Below, one piece after another: positions 21,576 to 32,468 of a stretch of 64,000 nucleotides of DNA. The notes beneath the pieces are model-generated. The model was not told the DNA's origin. It worked only from the letters and a program-made list of their open reading frames with translations, and made no database searches. The translations under genes and the position numbers were made by a program. Position 1 is the stretch's first letter. Every line of letters starts with the position of its first letter. Origin of the DNA: Silene conica (Eukaryota > Streptophyta > Magnoliopsida > Caryophyllales > Caryophyllaceae); assembly GCA_029255685.2 (NCBI GenBank), contig CM055318.2:27454001-27518000 (forward strand), written 5' to 3'.

Positions 21576-23714
21576 ATGTCCAACAATTCTTCATCTCATA
21601 CCACATTTCCTAGTAAGTTTCTATTTGTTAATATTCAATATTTAGTCACAGTGATCACCCAAACATGAACTTTTGTTAATCTGTTAGATATAGGCATGTA
21701 CAAGAACAAGTTGCAAGAGTATACGCAGAAGCGCTGTCTGCCATTCCCAGCTTATCGAACAGCTAACGAGGGGTTTCAGCATGCACCCAAGTTCAGGACG
21801 ACAGTCTATGTGGATGGAGTTGAGTATACTTGTAAGTCTACGTTTCGACGCCTAAGAGAAGCTGAGCAAGATGCAGCTAAACTTGCTTATGAATGCATCT
21901 TAAGCAATGCTCAACAAACTGGTATCAAGCCCATGCTTGACGAGGTATGTGTATCAAGGAAGTTACATCTGTTGATTCATGTTACATTCCAGCTGTTTAT
22001 GGTTCTGTAATGTCTGATACTTCAAAATAGAGTCACGAACAGAACAACTGGAAGTAGCCATGTCTGTTTCTGGAAGCACAGATCAAAACTGACCCCGGAT
22101 GAACATTCCATATGCATGCAAAGTGACTTACCCGACATGACCCAGACTTGTATTGAGCTGTATCTAAAATGGTATATATGATGACAGTGATCCTAAACTC
22201 CAGTACCGGCACCTCGAATGACCTGTTAACCAAGGATCCGGTGTTTTTAGTGGACTCATTATTTATCTTAGGCTCATTTCACTGATGTAGTTCCATTCAC
22301 TGTCTCTGATTTTCTGAACTACCAGTAAAATTATCTCTACTAATAGCATAAACTGTATAGGCTACTGGTCAATTTTATCGTCCAACAATAATATTCCACG
22401 AATAATTTCATGTGATCCATGATGAAAATTGCAATGAAATTATGAAACTAAGAAACCCATGCAGTTTAGTCTGACATTTTCTTTTTCCAACACTTATGTG
22501 TCCGAAAGCATTAGATTCGTTTTTCACTAAGACTAGCTCTAAATAATCTGTATGCTTTAAGCCTTTACTGTCATGCACTAGAATATATGGTTTTTATCCA
22601 AGTAATTTTCAGGATTCAAGATCTAATAAGTCAATATTACATATTTACATGAGTTCGCCTTCAAGAATCATGGTGAAATCCCAATGTACAAGACAATACT
22701 TGGAGATGGAGAAGGAAGTCTTCCTGTTTATCTCTCAAGAGTGACTGTAAATGACAAGACTTTCACTGGTGCTGGAGCAAGAAGCAAGAAAGAGGCTGAA
22801 CAATTTGCTGCACGTTCTGCTCTTGAGTCACTACATGGTAATCTTTGGTGTATGACTTGCATTTCTGAGCATTCATTGCAAGTTTGCTACTTCTGTTTTT
22901 TTTTTTTTTTTGGCCTGGTGGCTTTACACATTTTCCGGGAGTGAGACACAAGGTGGAAATAATCTCAAAGGTCGTAATGACCTATGGTTTTCCCTCTTTT
23001 TTTTTTCCTTTTAGGAACCGACTGCAGAGATGTTCTGAACCACATGATGAGCTCAAAGAGGAAACAGCATGGTGCACCTATAGAAGTGAACCCTTTGGTG
23101 CTCAACCAAAAGAAGATCAAGAATACGGGATCTGAAGGTGAGATCAGCAGTTTTATTATTTATTTTCATAGAACCGTAACTAAATTAGCAAATTTGTAGG
23201 AAGATAATTCTCCATATACTGTATTAATGCACTCCTAATCTCTTAAGAGCTATGTGCAGGCCCGGGGGATGGCTCACAAGTTAAAAGAATGGTAAGTTTA
23301 CAGAGCTGTCAAGTGAATCCAGTGAAATGTTTTTGTCCATAATATGTTGCTGAGGAGCTGTTTTCAGCTGGCTTCTTCACGGAATTACTGATCATTAGAT
23401 ATTTTAGGGGTAAACCCAAAAATTCATGACTCCTGACCCAATCTGTATTAAATCCAACTCAAATGACTGGTTTGATAGGTTTTTTGTATGTCAATATTTT
23501 GATTTTATTACGATTGGGACAAAAATCAATTGTTTTTGTTTTGTTACTTGCGTTGCAGCTCATACAATCAGCTCCTGACCCCTCCAGTCCTGTTAACAAA
23601 CCTGTTTTCCGACGACAGCCTGATGCTCGGAGAGTAAGAATTGGATTGGGAAATACTGCAGAAGGTGGTAGTTTGATGAACAGAAAGAAACAGCAACATG
23701 GCCGTCTTCCTTAG
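21576..23714 (+). CDS. plant double-stranded RNA-binding protein gene (two DSRMs), frame broken in exon 3
   Basis: Six exons fit good splice sites: 21576-21612, 21694-21944, 22613-22837, 23015-23137, 23260-23291 and 23559-23714. Exons 1-2 give a start MSNNSSSHTTFPS and a first dsRNA-binding motif (about residues 14-85: 'MYKNKLQEYTQKR', 'FRTTVYVDGVEY', 'REAEQDAAKLAYE'). Exon 3 gives a second motif ('PMYKTILGDGEG', 'YLSRVTVNDKTFTG', 'KKEAEQFAARSALESL'). The tail is basic and unstructured. The layout matches the plant DRB/HYL1-type proteins that help Dicer-like enzymes process small RNAs; which member I cannot say. In exon 3 the bases 22643-22650 look like an 8-bp near-copy of the preceding ATTACAT, which shifts the frame into an early stop. 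Splicing to the AG at 22652-22653 would keep the frame but lose the start of the second motif. Confidence 0.75.
21945..22612 (+). other. intron 2 of the dsRNA-binding protein gene
   Basis: Begins GTATGT and ends TTTTCAG. No conserved element or coding stretch is visible in it; the minus-strand frame at 22033-22233 is not supported. Confidence 0.7.
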
Positions 23715-24777
23715 TTTTAACTACAGTTAGTATAGTGTTGTTTCAAGGCCGAGTATGCGCCGTAACACAAGAAAGATGCCAAATTCAGGAATTTTCCTTG
23801 TATTTCTGGAGTTTGATATTAGACATGCATACCTTTTCAGCGAAGTGAATCATGTAGACACTAACTAAGTAGATGGAGTCATGTATGACTGAAAATCACC
23901 ATTAACATTAGTGAATGAGCCGAGTAAACTTTTGAGATGGTATCATGGTAACTCGTAAGTGATGGTTGAATTCAGTATGTTACGTGTAGCCACAATCGTT
24001 TGTTTGCTTTTTTATAGTGGATTAATTGATGGACTTCTAATATGTTTCCTTATAAGGGGCCAAAATGGGTGACCTAGGCTCTTGAAGCGATAATTCTTGC
24101 ATGATTTCCATTTACTGTATTCATCTAGACAAGTTTCCCGATCCATTGGAAAAGCAAGATTAAAGTTGCTCTGCTTCCCTCCCTATCCGCCTTATCATTG
24201 TATCTAAAGAATGTGTAATACTGAAATGGACATGATGCCCAGTTTCCAAGTTGTCACTGTGGTAGGCACTTTAAAGTAACTCTAAAGCAAGTACTCATAT
24301 CTTGTATTCTTGTGTCGGTACTCGGTACTCTTTTAAGTGGGAGGAGAATGGAGATATTGGAAGGGTGAGAGACAGGAGTGGCAGCGGAAGTGGAGACAGT
24401 TTTAGGGTGTTGCTGCGGGATGATGAGCGTCAAACCGAGAAGCTTGGTAATAAATTTCTACAAGCTGATTATCACTTGTGTTCTGCAGGGGCGAATCCAA
24501 TAATTTGGTCTCTGCTTATTTTAGAAGAAACTTGCAAATTCTAAACTGCTCATCATAAACATTAAGCAAACTGCAGAAAACATTGTAAATTAGTAGATTT
24601 TATTGGTGTCTCAACTCCCAACCCCGCGTCTTACATATAAAATGGATATGCCAATGGTGTTGCCTCTCAAGCTTCATATGTATATTCACCGCAAAAACTG
24701 TCAACTGTGTACTAAGACCCAGCAAGTTTGTATGTTATACCAAATGGAGAAAGAGAAACATACCTCACACTTTTCTT
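23715..24777. other. 3' flank of the dsRNA-binding protein gene
   Basis: No second gene could be supported. An 80-residue frame at 24302-24544 resembles no family I know and has no clear splice context. The first few hundred bases presumably hold the 3' untranslated region. Confidence 0.4.
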
Positions 24778-25215
24778 AGTTTTTGAGCATATGTATATGT
24801 TTTTGAGCATATGAATATTTTTTTGAGCTTATGAATATTTTTTTTGAGCATATGAATATTTTTTTGAGCTTATGAATGATTTTTTTGAGCATATGAATAT
24901 TTTTTTTTGAGTTTATTACCTTAAACTTTATTTGTTTTTGAGCATATGAGTTCTTCTTTGAGCTTATTACGTCAAACTTTATTTGTTTTTGAGCATATGT
25001 CTATTTTTTCCGAGCTTATAAAAATTTATAAGTTCGATTTTAATTCTTTTTTTCGTTAAAACTGAAATATAACTAAGTTTATATGTAATGTTTTTGAGTT
25101 TTATCGTATGTTTTTGAGCTTAATGTTTTAATAACTTAACTCAAAAACTTTATACCAATACTCATAATTTTTAAAACAAAACTCAAAAACATTATTATAA
25201 ATGCTCAAAAAGTAT
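24778..25215. repeat. AT-rich tandem repeat with TTTTTGAGCATATGAAT units
   Basis: Units of about 20-26 bases with core 'ttttgagc(a/t)tatga' recur about ten times in 24778-25015, alternating 'gagcatat' and 'gagcttat'. From about 25139 the same core occurs in reverse ('actcaaaaac', 'atgctcaaaaag'). The whole therefore looks like the two arms of a larger imperfect inverted repeat, possibly a MULE-type end, with no coding content. Confidence 0.7.
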
Positions 25216-25279
25216 AAACCGGTGGTAATACCTCGGATGCATGATCCTCCTACTGAAAGTTTATTATAGCAAACACCAT

Positions 25280-25825
25280 AAATTTTTGGAGCTTTTCAAT
25301 TTTTTATGTTATATCCTACATTTTTTTAAAATTTTATGGTATGCTCTTAAACTCTATACATTAGTCTACACAATGACCTTATTTATTGATTTTGCTAATT
25401 AATTTCTTAATTTATCTATTAAGAAATCTATTTAACATTTCAATTACTCGACAACCTACTCATTTACTTATTAGTTCGCCGAATTACCATTAACCAAGCA
25501 AATAGTATACAAATATAACTCAATTTCATCAAATTGCGGTTATTATTTCATGTTTCATAACATATGTTTTTAATAGAAGTTTATGCTTTTAAAGTTATTA
25601 TTAATAGTTCCTATATAGAAGGGTGATATCACATTAATGAGTCAAAATAAATGTCAAATTACGATTTTTTTTATAGTGATAGTGTTAATGGAAATTTGGA
25701 GGAGGTCATTATGTAGAATAAGTAAGAAGTTTAAGGGCATATCATAGAAATTATAAAATGTAGGATACAACATAGAAAACCGAAAAACACGAGGATACAC
25801 CGTAGAATAGCCTAAATTTTTACTC
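25280..25825. mobile_element. MITE with long inverted arms (546 bp)
   Basis: Arms of about 110 bases face each other. The left arm has 'tatgttatatcctacattt' and 'atggtatgctcttaaact'; the right arm in reverse has 'tatgttgtatcctacattt' and 'atgatatgcccttaaact'. A perfect 16-base direct repeat, ttatagcaaacaccat, flanks the unit (25264-25279, 25826-25841). That is longer than usual for MULE (8-10 bp) or hAT (8 bp) insertions, so either the class is unusual or part of the repeat belongs to the element. No transposase frame is present. Confidence 0.65.
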
Positions 25826-25870
25826 TTATAGCAAACACCATGCATGGCTTGGACTTTGGATAATGGTTTC

Positions 25871-26616
25871 TGTTGGTAAAATGCAGTAACAACAATAACA
25901 AAATCGAAAAAACGAGAGGGAGAGAAGACAGAACCGAAAATCGTCGCGCCGTGGTAGGAAACCACTGCTCTGAAAACTATTTTTCCGGTACGACCATGGT
26001 GGCGATCAGCTAGTGTCGGTAGTTCCCCAAGGTTAACACTACAGTCTCCACGCAGCTCCGCCTACTCGGAACTGTGAGATTTGGAACGATTTAAAGCAAT
26101 TACCTAGAAAAGTGATGAGAATAGGAGAGATTTTGAGAGAGGATATGAGAGTGATTGTGTGTTTCGGTGTTTGCAGAGGGGGGCATTTATAGTAGAGAAC
26201 CAGAGGAACCCTAAGAGGAAAACGCCTCCTCGAAAGCAGCAGTCGAGGGCTGGAAGTGGGAAAATAATATCTCACCCACTAATAGTCAGTTGACTGACTG
26301 TTTCAACAACACAAAACCCTAGACGGTTTGGACCATCACACAGAAAAAAAATCCTAGGCCCAAAAAGATAGGCACAGCCCGCCGCAGGCGACTGCCGAAT
26401 CCTTGATCCGGGCTCGGGCTCAGGCACGGCACGCGCGCGCACGCGTGTGCGAGCTGAATTAAGCACCTCATAAAGCCTCCACAAAATGCTCCCTTGACCC
26501 ACTAGTGATAGGTGTAGTAATAGAAGGATATATAAACACATACAAACTTCCATAACTCTCCTATGTGGGACAAATGTTAGAAAATGACTCTCCAAATTAA
26601 GCCCCTATTTCCAACA
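25871..26616 (-). repeat. E2 3' LTR
   Basis: Starts TGTTGGTAAAATGC and ends TTTCCAACA; a polypurine run (minus strand 'agtggggga', about 26617-26627) touches its inner end. It contains a CG-rich alternating purine-pyrimidine run near 26430-26452. Confidence 0.88.
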
Positions 26617-26797
26617 ATCCCCCACTAGGGGCGCCCGAAAGAAGGAAGAAGAAATTCCTGGGTAAAGGAAGGGATTGGATACTTAGGTATCAATATCTTT
26701 CGATTTGAATTAACACTTTAGTGCTATGAGGAAACAACTTACTTATAGCGAGAGAATATCTTGCGATTTGAATTCCTAACTGAGCTTCAGTCGATAC

Positions 26798-26813
26798 CCC
26801 CCCCCCCCCCCCA
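26798..26813. repeat. poly-C tract
   Basis: About 16 to 18 consecutive C inside E2, between its 3' LTR and RNase H. Runs like this are prone to length errors in both replication and sequencing. Confidence 0.9.
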
Positions 26814-27112
26814 CACAACACATATCTTACCTTCAGATTAAGATCGTTCCGCGAAAATGCAACGCGCTCTTTTAGAGCAATGCTTTGTCCTTGGTATTGG
26901 CGGACATGTTCACAGGACTTCTCATAGTCTTGTAATCATCACACCTGCATAGGTGGCTGAAGTGCTTCTCAATAACACTTCTCACACGAGCCATTAAGGA
27001 CATAAGTCCAACCTGATGCAGAATTCATCAAGTGCGTCTCAAAAGCACCACCATAAAGGCTATGAATCATACAACGCCATAGGAATAAGACTTTAAGCCT
27101 AGTCAAGTGTCA

Positions 27113-28180
27113 CTAAATAACTTGAATTAAGGATTTAAGACCCATTCCCCTCGACGTATCAACAACTAGTCTTCTAGCCAGCCGTTTAGTAAAGGGATCA
27201 ACTAGATTGCTTTCAGACTTCACATAGTCTATAACAATTACTCCATTGTCTTGGAGTTGTTTGACTGCAGCGTGCCTTATTCGAATGTGTCTCTTTTTCT
27301 CATTATAGACACTATTCTTTGCAACACCAATAGCAGATGTCGAGTCACAGAGTAGGGAGACCGGTGTAAGCCGCCCGCCCCACAGTGGTATATCTGCAAA
27401 AGGCTTCTCAACCAATAAGCCTCTTGTCCTGCCAACTCAAGTGCTATGAACTCTGATTCCATGGTAGAGCGTGTAATACAAGTCTGCTTAGAAGACTTCC
27501 ACGATATAGCACCTCCACCCAAGGTGAAGACATAACTACTAGTAGAACAAATCTCATCGTTACCTGCAACCCAGTTCGCATCACAATATCCTTCTAACAC
27601 AAACAGGAAATTTACCATAATGCAAACACAGATCAACTGTTCCTTTTAGGTACTTTAGTAAACGACGAAGAGCAGTCCAGTGTTCACTACCAGGGTTATG
27701 TGTATAACGACTCAGTCTACATATTGTATATGCAATATCTGGTCGAGTACAGTTCATTAAAAACATCACACTACCTAGGATTTTGGCATACTCTTCTTGG
27801 GATACACTCTTACCCAAGTTTTTAAACAACTGTATACTAGCATCATAGGATGTTTTAGCAGGCACATCATCAAAGCAGTTAAACTTTTTCAACACTTTTT
27901 CAACATAATGAACTTAGACAGATTCCATAAGGGTTATTTCGGATGACCTTAATTAACTCCTAGGATTACATCAGCCTCTCCCAAGTCCTTCATCTCAAAT
28001 TGTGATGACAAAAAATATTTGGTTCTAATTATCACATCCAAATTATTACCAAGTATTAACATGTCATCAACATATAGGCATATAATCACACAATCAGATT
28101 CCATCATTTTTGGATAAACACATGAATCAGAATTGTTAACCACATAGCCATTACTTGTCAAAGTGTTGTTAAATTTCTCA
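27113..28180 (-). pseudogene. E2 reverse transcriptase (3' part) and RNase H, frameshifted
   Basis: On the minus strand, 28161-27949 holds the polymerase core 'VIICLYVDDMLILG' with the YVDD catalytic pair, then 27895-27581 the connection ('[20 protein letters not shown]'). RNase H follows in two frames: 27636-27277 ('[11 protein letters not shown]', '[11 protein letters not shown]') and 27415-27113 ('[13 protein letters not shown]', '[13 protein letters not shown]'). At least three frame changes break it. The RNase H acids (D in CDAN, E in SEFIAL, D in CDST) are still visible. Confidence 0.85.
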
Positions 28181-28185
28181 TACCA

Positions 28186-29091
28186 CTATTTGGGTGCTTG
28201 TTTCAGTCCATAAAGAGACTTGTTCAGTTTACACGCTTTACTCTCTTGGCCGTTAATCACAAAACCTTCAGGTTGAGACATATAGATATCTTCCCTTAGT
28301 TCACCATTCAGAAAGGCAGTCTTAACATCCATCTGATGTATAAAAATATTATGAATAGCAGCTAAGGCGACAAGAATTCTAATGGTCGAAATTTTGGTCA
28401 CAGGAGAGTAAGTATCAAAATAATCAATACCCTTCTTTTGTGTAAAACCTCTAACCACAATTCCAGCCTTGAATCTCTCTATTGTACCGTCAGGTCTCAT
28501 TTTTTTTTTAAATATCCATTTACGCGTAATGGGTTTACTACCTTTAGGTAAATCAGTCAACTCCAAAGTCTGATTAGACACAATAGAGTCAAGTTCACTT
28601 TTAATAGCATCTTTCCAAAAATTAGCATCAATGGATCTCATTGCCTCACTATATGTTTTGGGATCATCCTCTATTAAAAAAGCTGAAACAAACTCATCAC
28701 TAGCACAAACAGTGTATCCAATTTCAGACAAACAAGTTGTATCAAATTCATCACCAAAGTTCTTTGGGCATCTAGGTCTTTTACTTCTTCTAGGTTCAAC
28801 AGAAAAATCCATAGAAGTGCTAGCACTAGCATGTGAAGAGAAATCAGAAGATGCAACAGATAGACTAGGAGATGGGACAACAATTTTCTGAAAAGGAAAA
28901 ACATGCTCAATAAATTCAGCATCTCTAGCCTCAGATATAGAACGATCACTCAAAGACATAAATCTATAGGCAGAACTGTTTTGAGCATAACATATAAACA
29001 CATAATCATAGGTCTTAGGTCTAACGGTAGGTCTCCTAAAATCAGGTAAACCCACTTTAGCCAAACAACCCCAAACCCTAAGGAAGCTCAA
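28186..29091 (-). pseudogene. E2 integrase C-terminus and reverse transcriptase (5' part)
   Basis: One open frame of about 300 residues. The first third is the copia integrase tail ('LRVWGCLAKVGLPDFRRPTV', then 'VFICYAQNSSAYRFM'). A Ser-rich linker with 'PRRSKRPR' follows, and then the start of reverse transcriptase ('NQTLELTDLPKGSKPI', 'YSPVTKISTIRILVALAA', 'QMDVKTAFLNGEL', 'SLYGLKQAPK'). The catalytic Asp of DVKTAFL is present. The frame ends just before the YVDD block. Confidence 0.88.
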
Positions 29092-29155
29092 GTTAGGAGG
29101 GTAGCCTTTCCAGATCTCGTAGGGTGTCTTGTCAATTTTCTTATGAGGTACACGG

Positions 29156-29695
29156 TTAAGAATGTGACAAGCAGAAAGTACAGCTTCCCCCCCACATATC
29201 GTCAGATATGCCAGAACTTAAAAGCATAGCATTCATCATCTCCTTTAAAGTTCTATTTTTACGTTCAGCTACTCCATTCGATTGAGGTAAGTGTTGTGGG
29301 GTCTTTTCATGAATTAAACCATTTTTCTCACAAAAATCGATCAAATAATTAGAGCCATACTCACCCCCTCGATCGGACCTTACTCTTTTAATTTTCCTGT
29401 CAAGTTGGTTCTTGACTTTATTTTTAAAGTTTATAAAAGATTGTTCTACTTCATTTTTTATCTTAAGCAAATATACACGAGTGTATCTCGAACAATCATC
29501 TATAAACGTGATATAATAATTCTTGCCACCTCTACTTGCAACATTTTTGAAGTCACCTAGGTCGGTGTGAATTAACTCAAGAAGACTCGTCGTCCTAGTA
29601 GTCACAGTTTTTCTAGGTTTCTTTGTAAACTTAGCCTCACCACAGCTAACACATTTAGAAAATTCTTGACTCGTCAAACTTGGAATTAAACTCAT
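29156..29695 (-). pseudogene. E2 pre-integrase and integrase core
   Basis: It contains the end of the HHCC-type finger (CVSCGEAKF) and the integrase core: HTDL and FIDDCSR (first acids), 'VRSDRGGEYGS' and 'PQSNGVAERKNRTLKEM' (last Glu). The order and spacing are those of a copia rve domain. The frame breaks just after 'SDDMWG', where a run of C at 29185-29190 may have slipped. Confidence 0.88.
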
Positions 29696-29806
29696 AGTTC
29701 TAAGTTTTTAATATAATCCACATTCACATGACCTAATCTACCATGCCAAACATCAAGAGACTCATCGATATAAGCAGAAGTAGAAGCAATATTATTAAAA
29801 ACCGAA

Positions 29807-30692
29807 TCAGTGTTCAATACAAAAAGACCCCCCAGACAGATAACCCTTGCCCACAAAATCCCCATTACGCGACATTACCACCTTGTCAGCCTCAAAAACA
29901 AGTTTCATGCCAGCTTTGTTTAATAAGGCCCCAAAGACAAGGTTTCGACGCAATGAGGGTACATATAAAGCAATATTAAGAGCAAGTGTTTTCCCCGAGG
30001 TGAGTTTGAGAAAGATCTTGCCTTTGCTTGTGATCTTAGCAGATGAAGAGTTACCCATGTAGACGCATTCCCCATCAGCAACTTCCCCGAACTCAGCAAA
30101 TAACCCCCTATCAGCACAGAGGTGTCTCGAAGCTCCAGTATCCAAGACCCATTCAACAGCATTACCCACCAGATTAGCTTCCATAACCACAGCAACAATA
30201 ACATCATTATCAGTTACAGCAACATTGGCTTCAGCAGATTTCTTCTCAGCACATTGGTAGGCTTTGTGCCCAGCTTTTCCACACACAGAGCAAAGCATGA
30301 GACCCTTAGCAGCTTTCTGAATTTTTGGAGCAGGACCGTTCTTCTTAGCAGGACAATTCTTATTAGCAGGACCCTGGTTCTTACCCTGACCAAGCTTGGC
30401 CTTACCCTTACCCTTATATTTCTCAGCATAAGACGGACCACCAGACTCAACCAGATTAGCTTTGACAGCAGCAACAGCAGGAATAACCACAGATTGACTA
30501 GCAGGAAGGTCTTTAAGACGATTAGCCTGGCCTCCTCGGTCCTCATATGTCCTATAAGATCTTTAAGGGACAGGTCTTTCTTTTTGTGTTTCAGTTGGTT
30601 TCTATAGTCAGACCAGGAGGGAGGGAATTTCTCAAGCAACACATTAGCCATAAAAATATCATCAAGCTTCATGCCCTCATTAACAACATCAA
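29807..30692 (-). pseudogene. E2 gag (3' part) and protease
   Basis: The end of the gag helix bundle ('MANVLLEKFPPSWSDYRNQL', 'KDLIGHMRTEEAR', 30672 down) changes frame near 30490. A Lys/Gly-rich linker follows, then the CCHC knuckle CSVCGKAGHKAYQC and the protease active site 'WVLDTGASRHLC', with Asp-Thr-Gly-Ala. E3 cuts the gag at 30692/30693; the 5' part lies at 37295-37769. Confidence 0.85.
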
Positions 30693-32428
30693 TGATGCGT
30701 GCCTATTTTATGATGTTTTACATCTATTTTTGCACGCATTTGGTCGCTCATTTACTATGTTTTAGCCCTTTTTTCCCAACAATTGTGCACTTTCGTATTT
30801 TTATGCTCTTTTGCAGATTTATGCGGAAAAGGGACGATTTTGCACCAAATTTATGCCCTCGGGACTTTTTATGACTAAGGACAAGAAGGAACGAAGCCTA
30901 GCGCATATTTCAAGGCCTAAAGATAGTTTTTACAAGCAAAGAATCGATCCACGACATTGCTGCCTGTTTCAAATGGCTATATCTCGAGTTCTAGAGCTGA
31001 TAATGGAGTGATTCCAGTTGGAGGTGAAAGCTTATCCTCTTAGCTTTCCAACGCCGCGAGAATCGCTTGATTACGATAAGTAACGAAGAAATGGCAGCTG
31101 TTTTAAGAACGATGCGCGCTGCAGTCCCGACAGTTGGTCGACCGACCCACTATTTGGGTCGACCGACCAGGTGCCTATTGGAAAAGCCCAGAATTTGCCT
31201 GAAGCCCAGAAATTGCATAAAATCCGTAAAGCGGTCGACCGACCGAAAATATTGGTCGACCGACCACAGCGCAGTCCCAGAAGTTTCCGAAAAGCCCATA
31301 CAAGTGTTTAGGTCATTAGGAAACTCTTTAATTCCGCCTATATAAGCTAATTCAGTCCCTAATTCAGAACAATGAAGTCTTATTTAGAGAGTTTTATTTA
31401 GTCTTTAGTTCAATTACAATCTTTCAATAATTCTCAACACTTTTAGTTTGTTCTTCAATCTTTCAACATTCATCAATAAAGTTTGTTCCTTTTCTGCCTT
31501 AATCCTATTTCCGGTAATTATTCTTTTAATCTAGTTTTATTATTGTTCTTATTTTTATCGCATCCGGTTTAAGTTAGAATCCCAAGCTTTATTAATTCTT
31601 GCATGTTTAGATTATCGTTCACCATGTTTTCCATATCAAATCTCGTTTTTATTATTGTTCCAGTAATTATGAGTAGCTAATTTTCATATGTTAGGATGTA
31701 GGGGATGAATATGCATAGGTAATAGAATTCGAAAGACCGACTTGTAGCAGGACCACGGTCGGCCGACTGGAATAACTGGTCGGTCGACCGAGGCCGTGGT
31801 CGGCCGACTGGAGTAGCCGGTCGGTCGACCACTCGCGTATGTATTCTTATTTTCGTCTTTTCTTGTCAATTATAATATCCTGCAATGAGACCATAAGGAG
31901 ACTTGTAGGATGTTAGTAATGACCTACCCAAGATTGAAAGATACGGGAAGGGCATTGGTTTACACCTTAAGACGGATAGGTTACTCAAGGCTGAAAGGTA
32001 TGTGACCTGGGATTTAGGAATCACCCTTATTGTTGACACCCAATAATTGTGGGACCTAGGAACTAATAGCATAGGCCGAAAGGAGCTATTAGGTAGCATA
32101 GACCTAAAAAGTTATGTTACACCCCCTTACGCGACTGCAATACATGTTGACCTTAGGATTTATTTTACCTTAGCTATTTGTTACCCAAACATCCTAGCAT
32201 CTCTTTTAATATAGTTTTAATCTCATCTTTATTTTCTTGCTTTATTTTTATCTTTGCCTTAGACTTAGTAAACAACCTTAAAAACCCCCAAAAAATTGTT
32301 ACCTTTAAACATTAACACCAAACAATAAACATTCCCCACCTCCTTGTGGTTCGACCCTGACTTTCACTATCTATTGTTAAAGTTAGGAATTATAAATTTA
32401 TCTTTGGTACCCTCAACGACGGGCATCA
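30693..32428 (+). repeat. E3 5' LTR
   Basis: Starts TGATGCGTGCC and ends GGGCATCA. It holds four of the paired GGTCGACCGACC-type motifs (31136-31265 and 31757-31830). 'cctatataagctaa' (about 31338-31351) is a plausible TATA box. Frames in it (for example 31067-31345) read through the motif pairs and are not supported. Confidence 0.92.
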
Positions 32429-32433
32429 AATTT

Positions 32434-32450
32434 TGGCGCCGTTGCCGGGG
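32434..32450 (+). promoter_or_regulatory. E3 primer binding site (tRNA-Asp type)
   Basis: TGGCGCCGTTGCCGGGG, the established plant gypsy primer site, five bases after the LTR end. Confidence 0.9.
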
Positions 32451-32468
32451 AGGTGACGCTAGTGTTTA

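Noticed and set aside
24302..24544. 80-residue frame with Ser/Gly repeats as a small gene
   Set aside because: No family resemblance, no splice or promoter support, and it lies in the flank of another gene.
27277..27415. Two overlapping RNase H frames as two separate genes
   Set aside because: They are halves of one domain separated by a frameshift.
31067..31345. Frame with GRPT heptads in the E3 LTR as a repeat protein
   Set aside because: The same motif pairs occur reversed elsewhere and outside any frame, so the 21-bp period is a DNA pattern and not a coding one.
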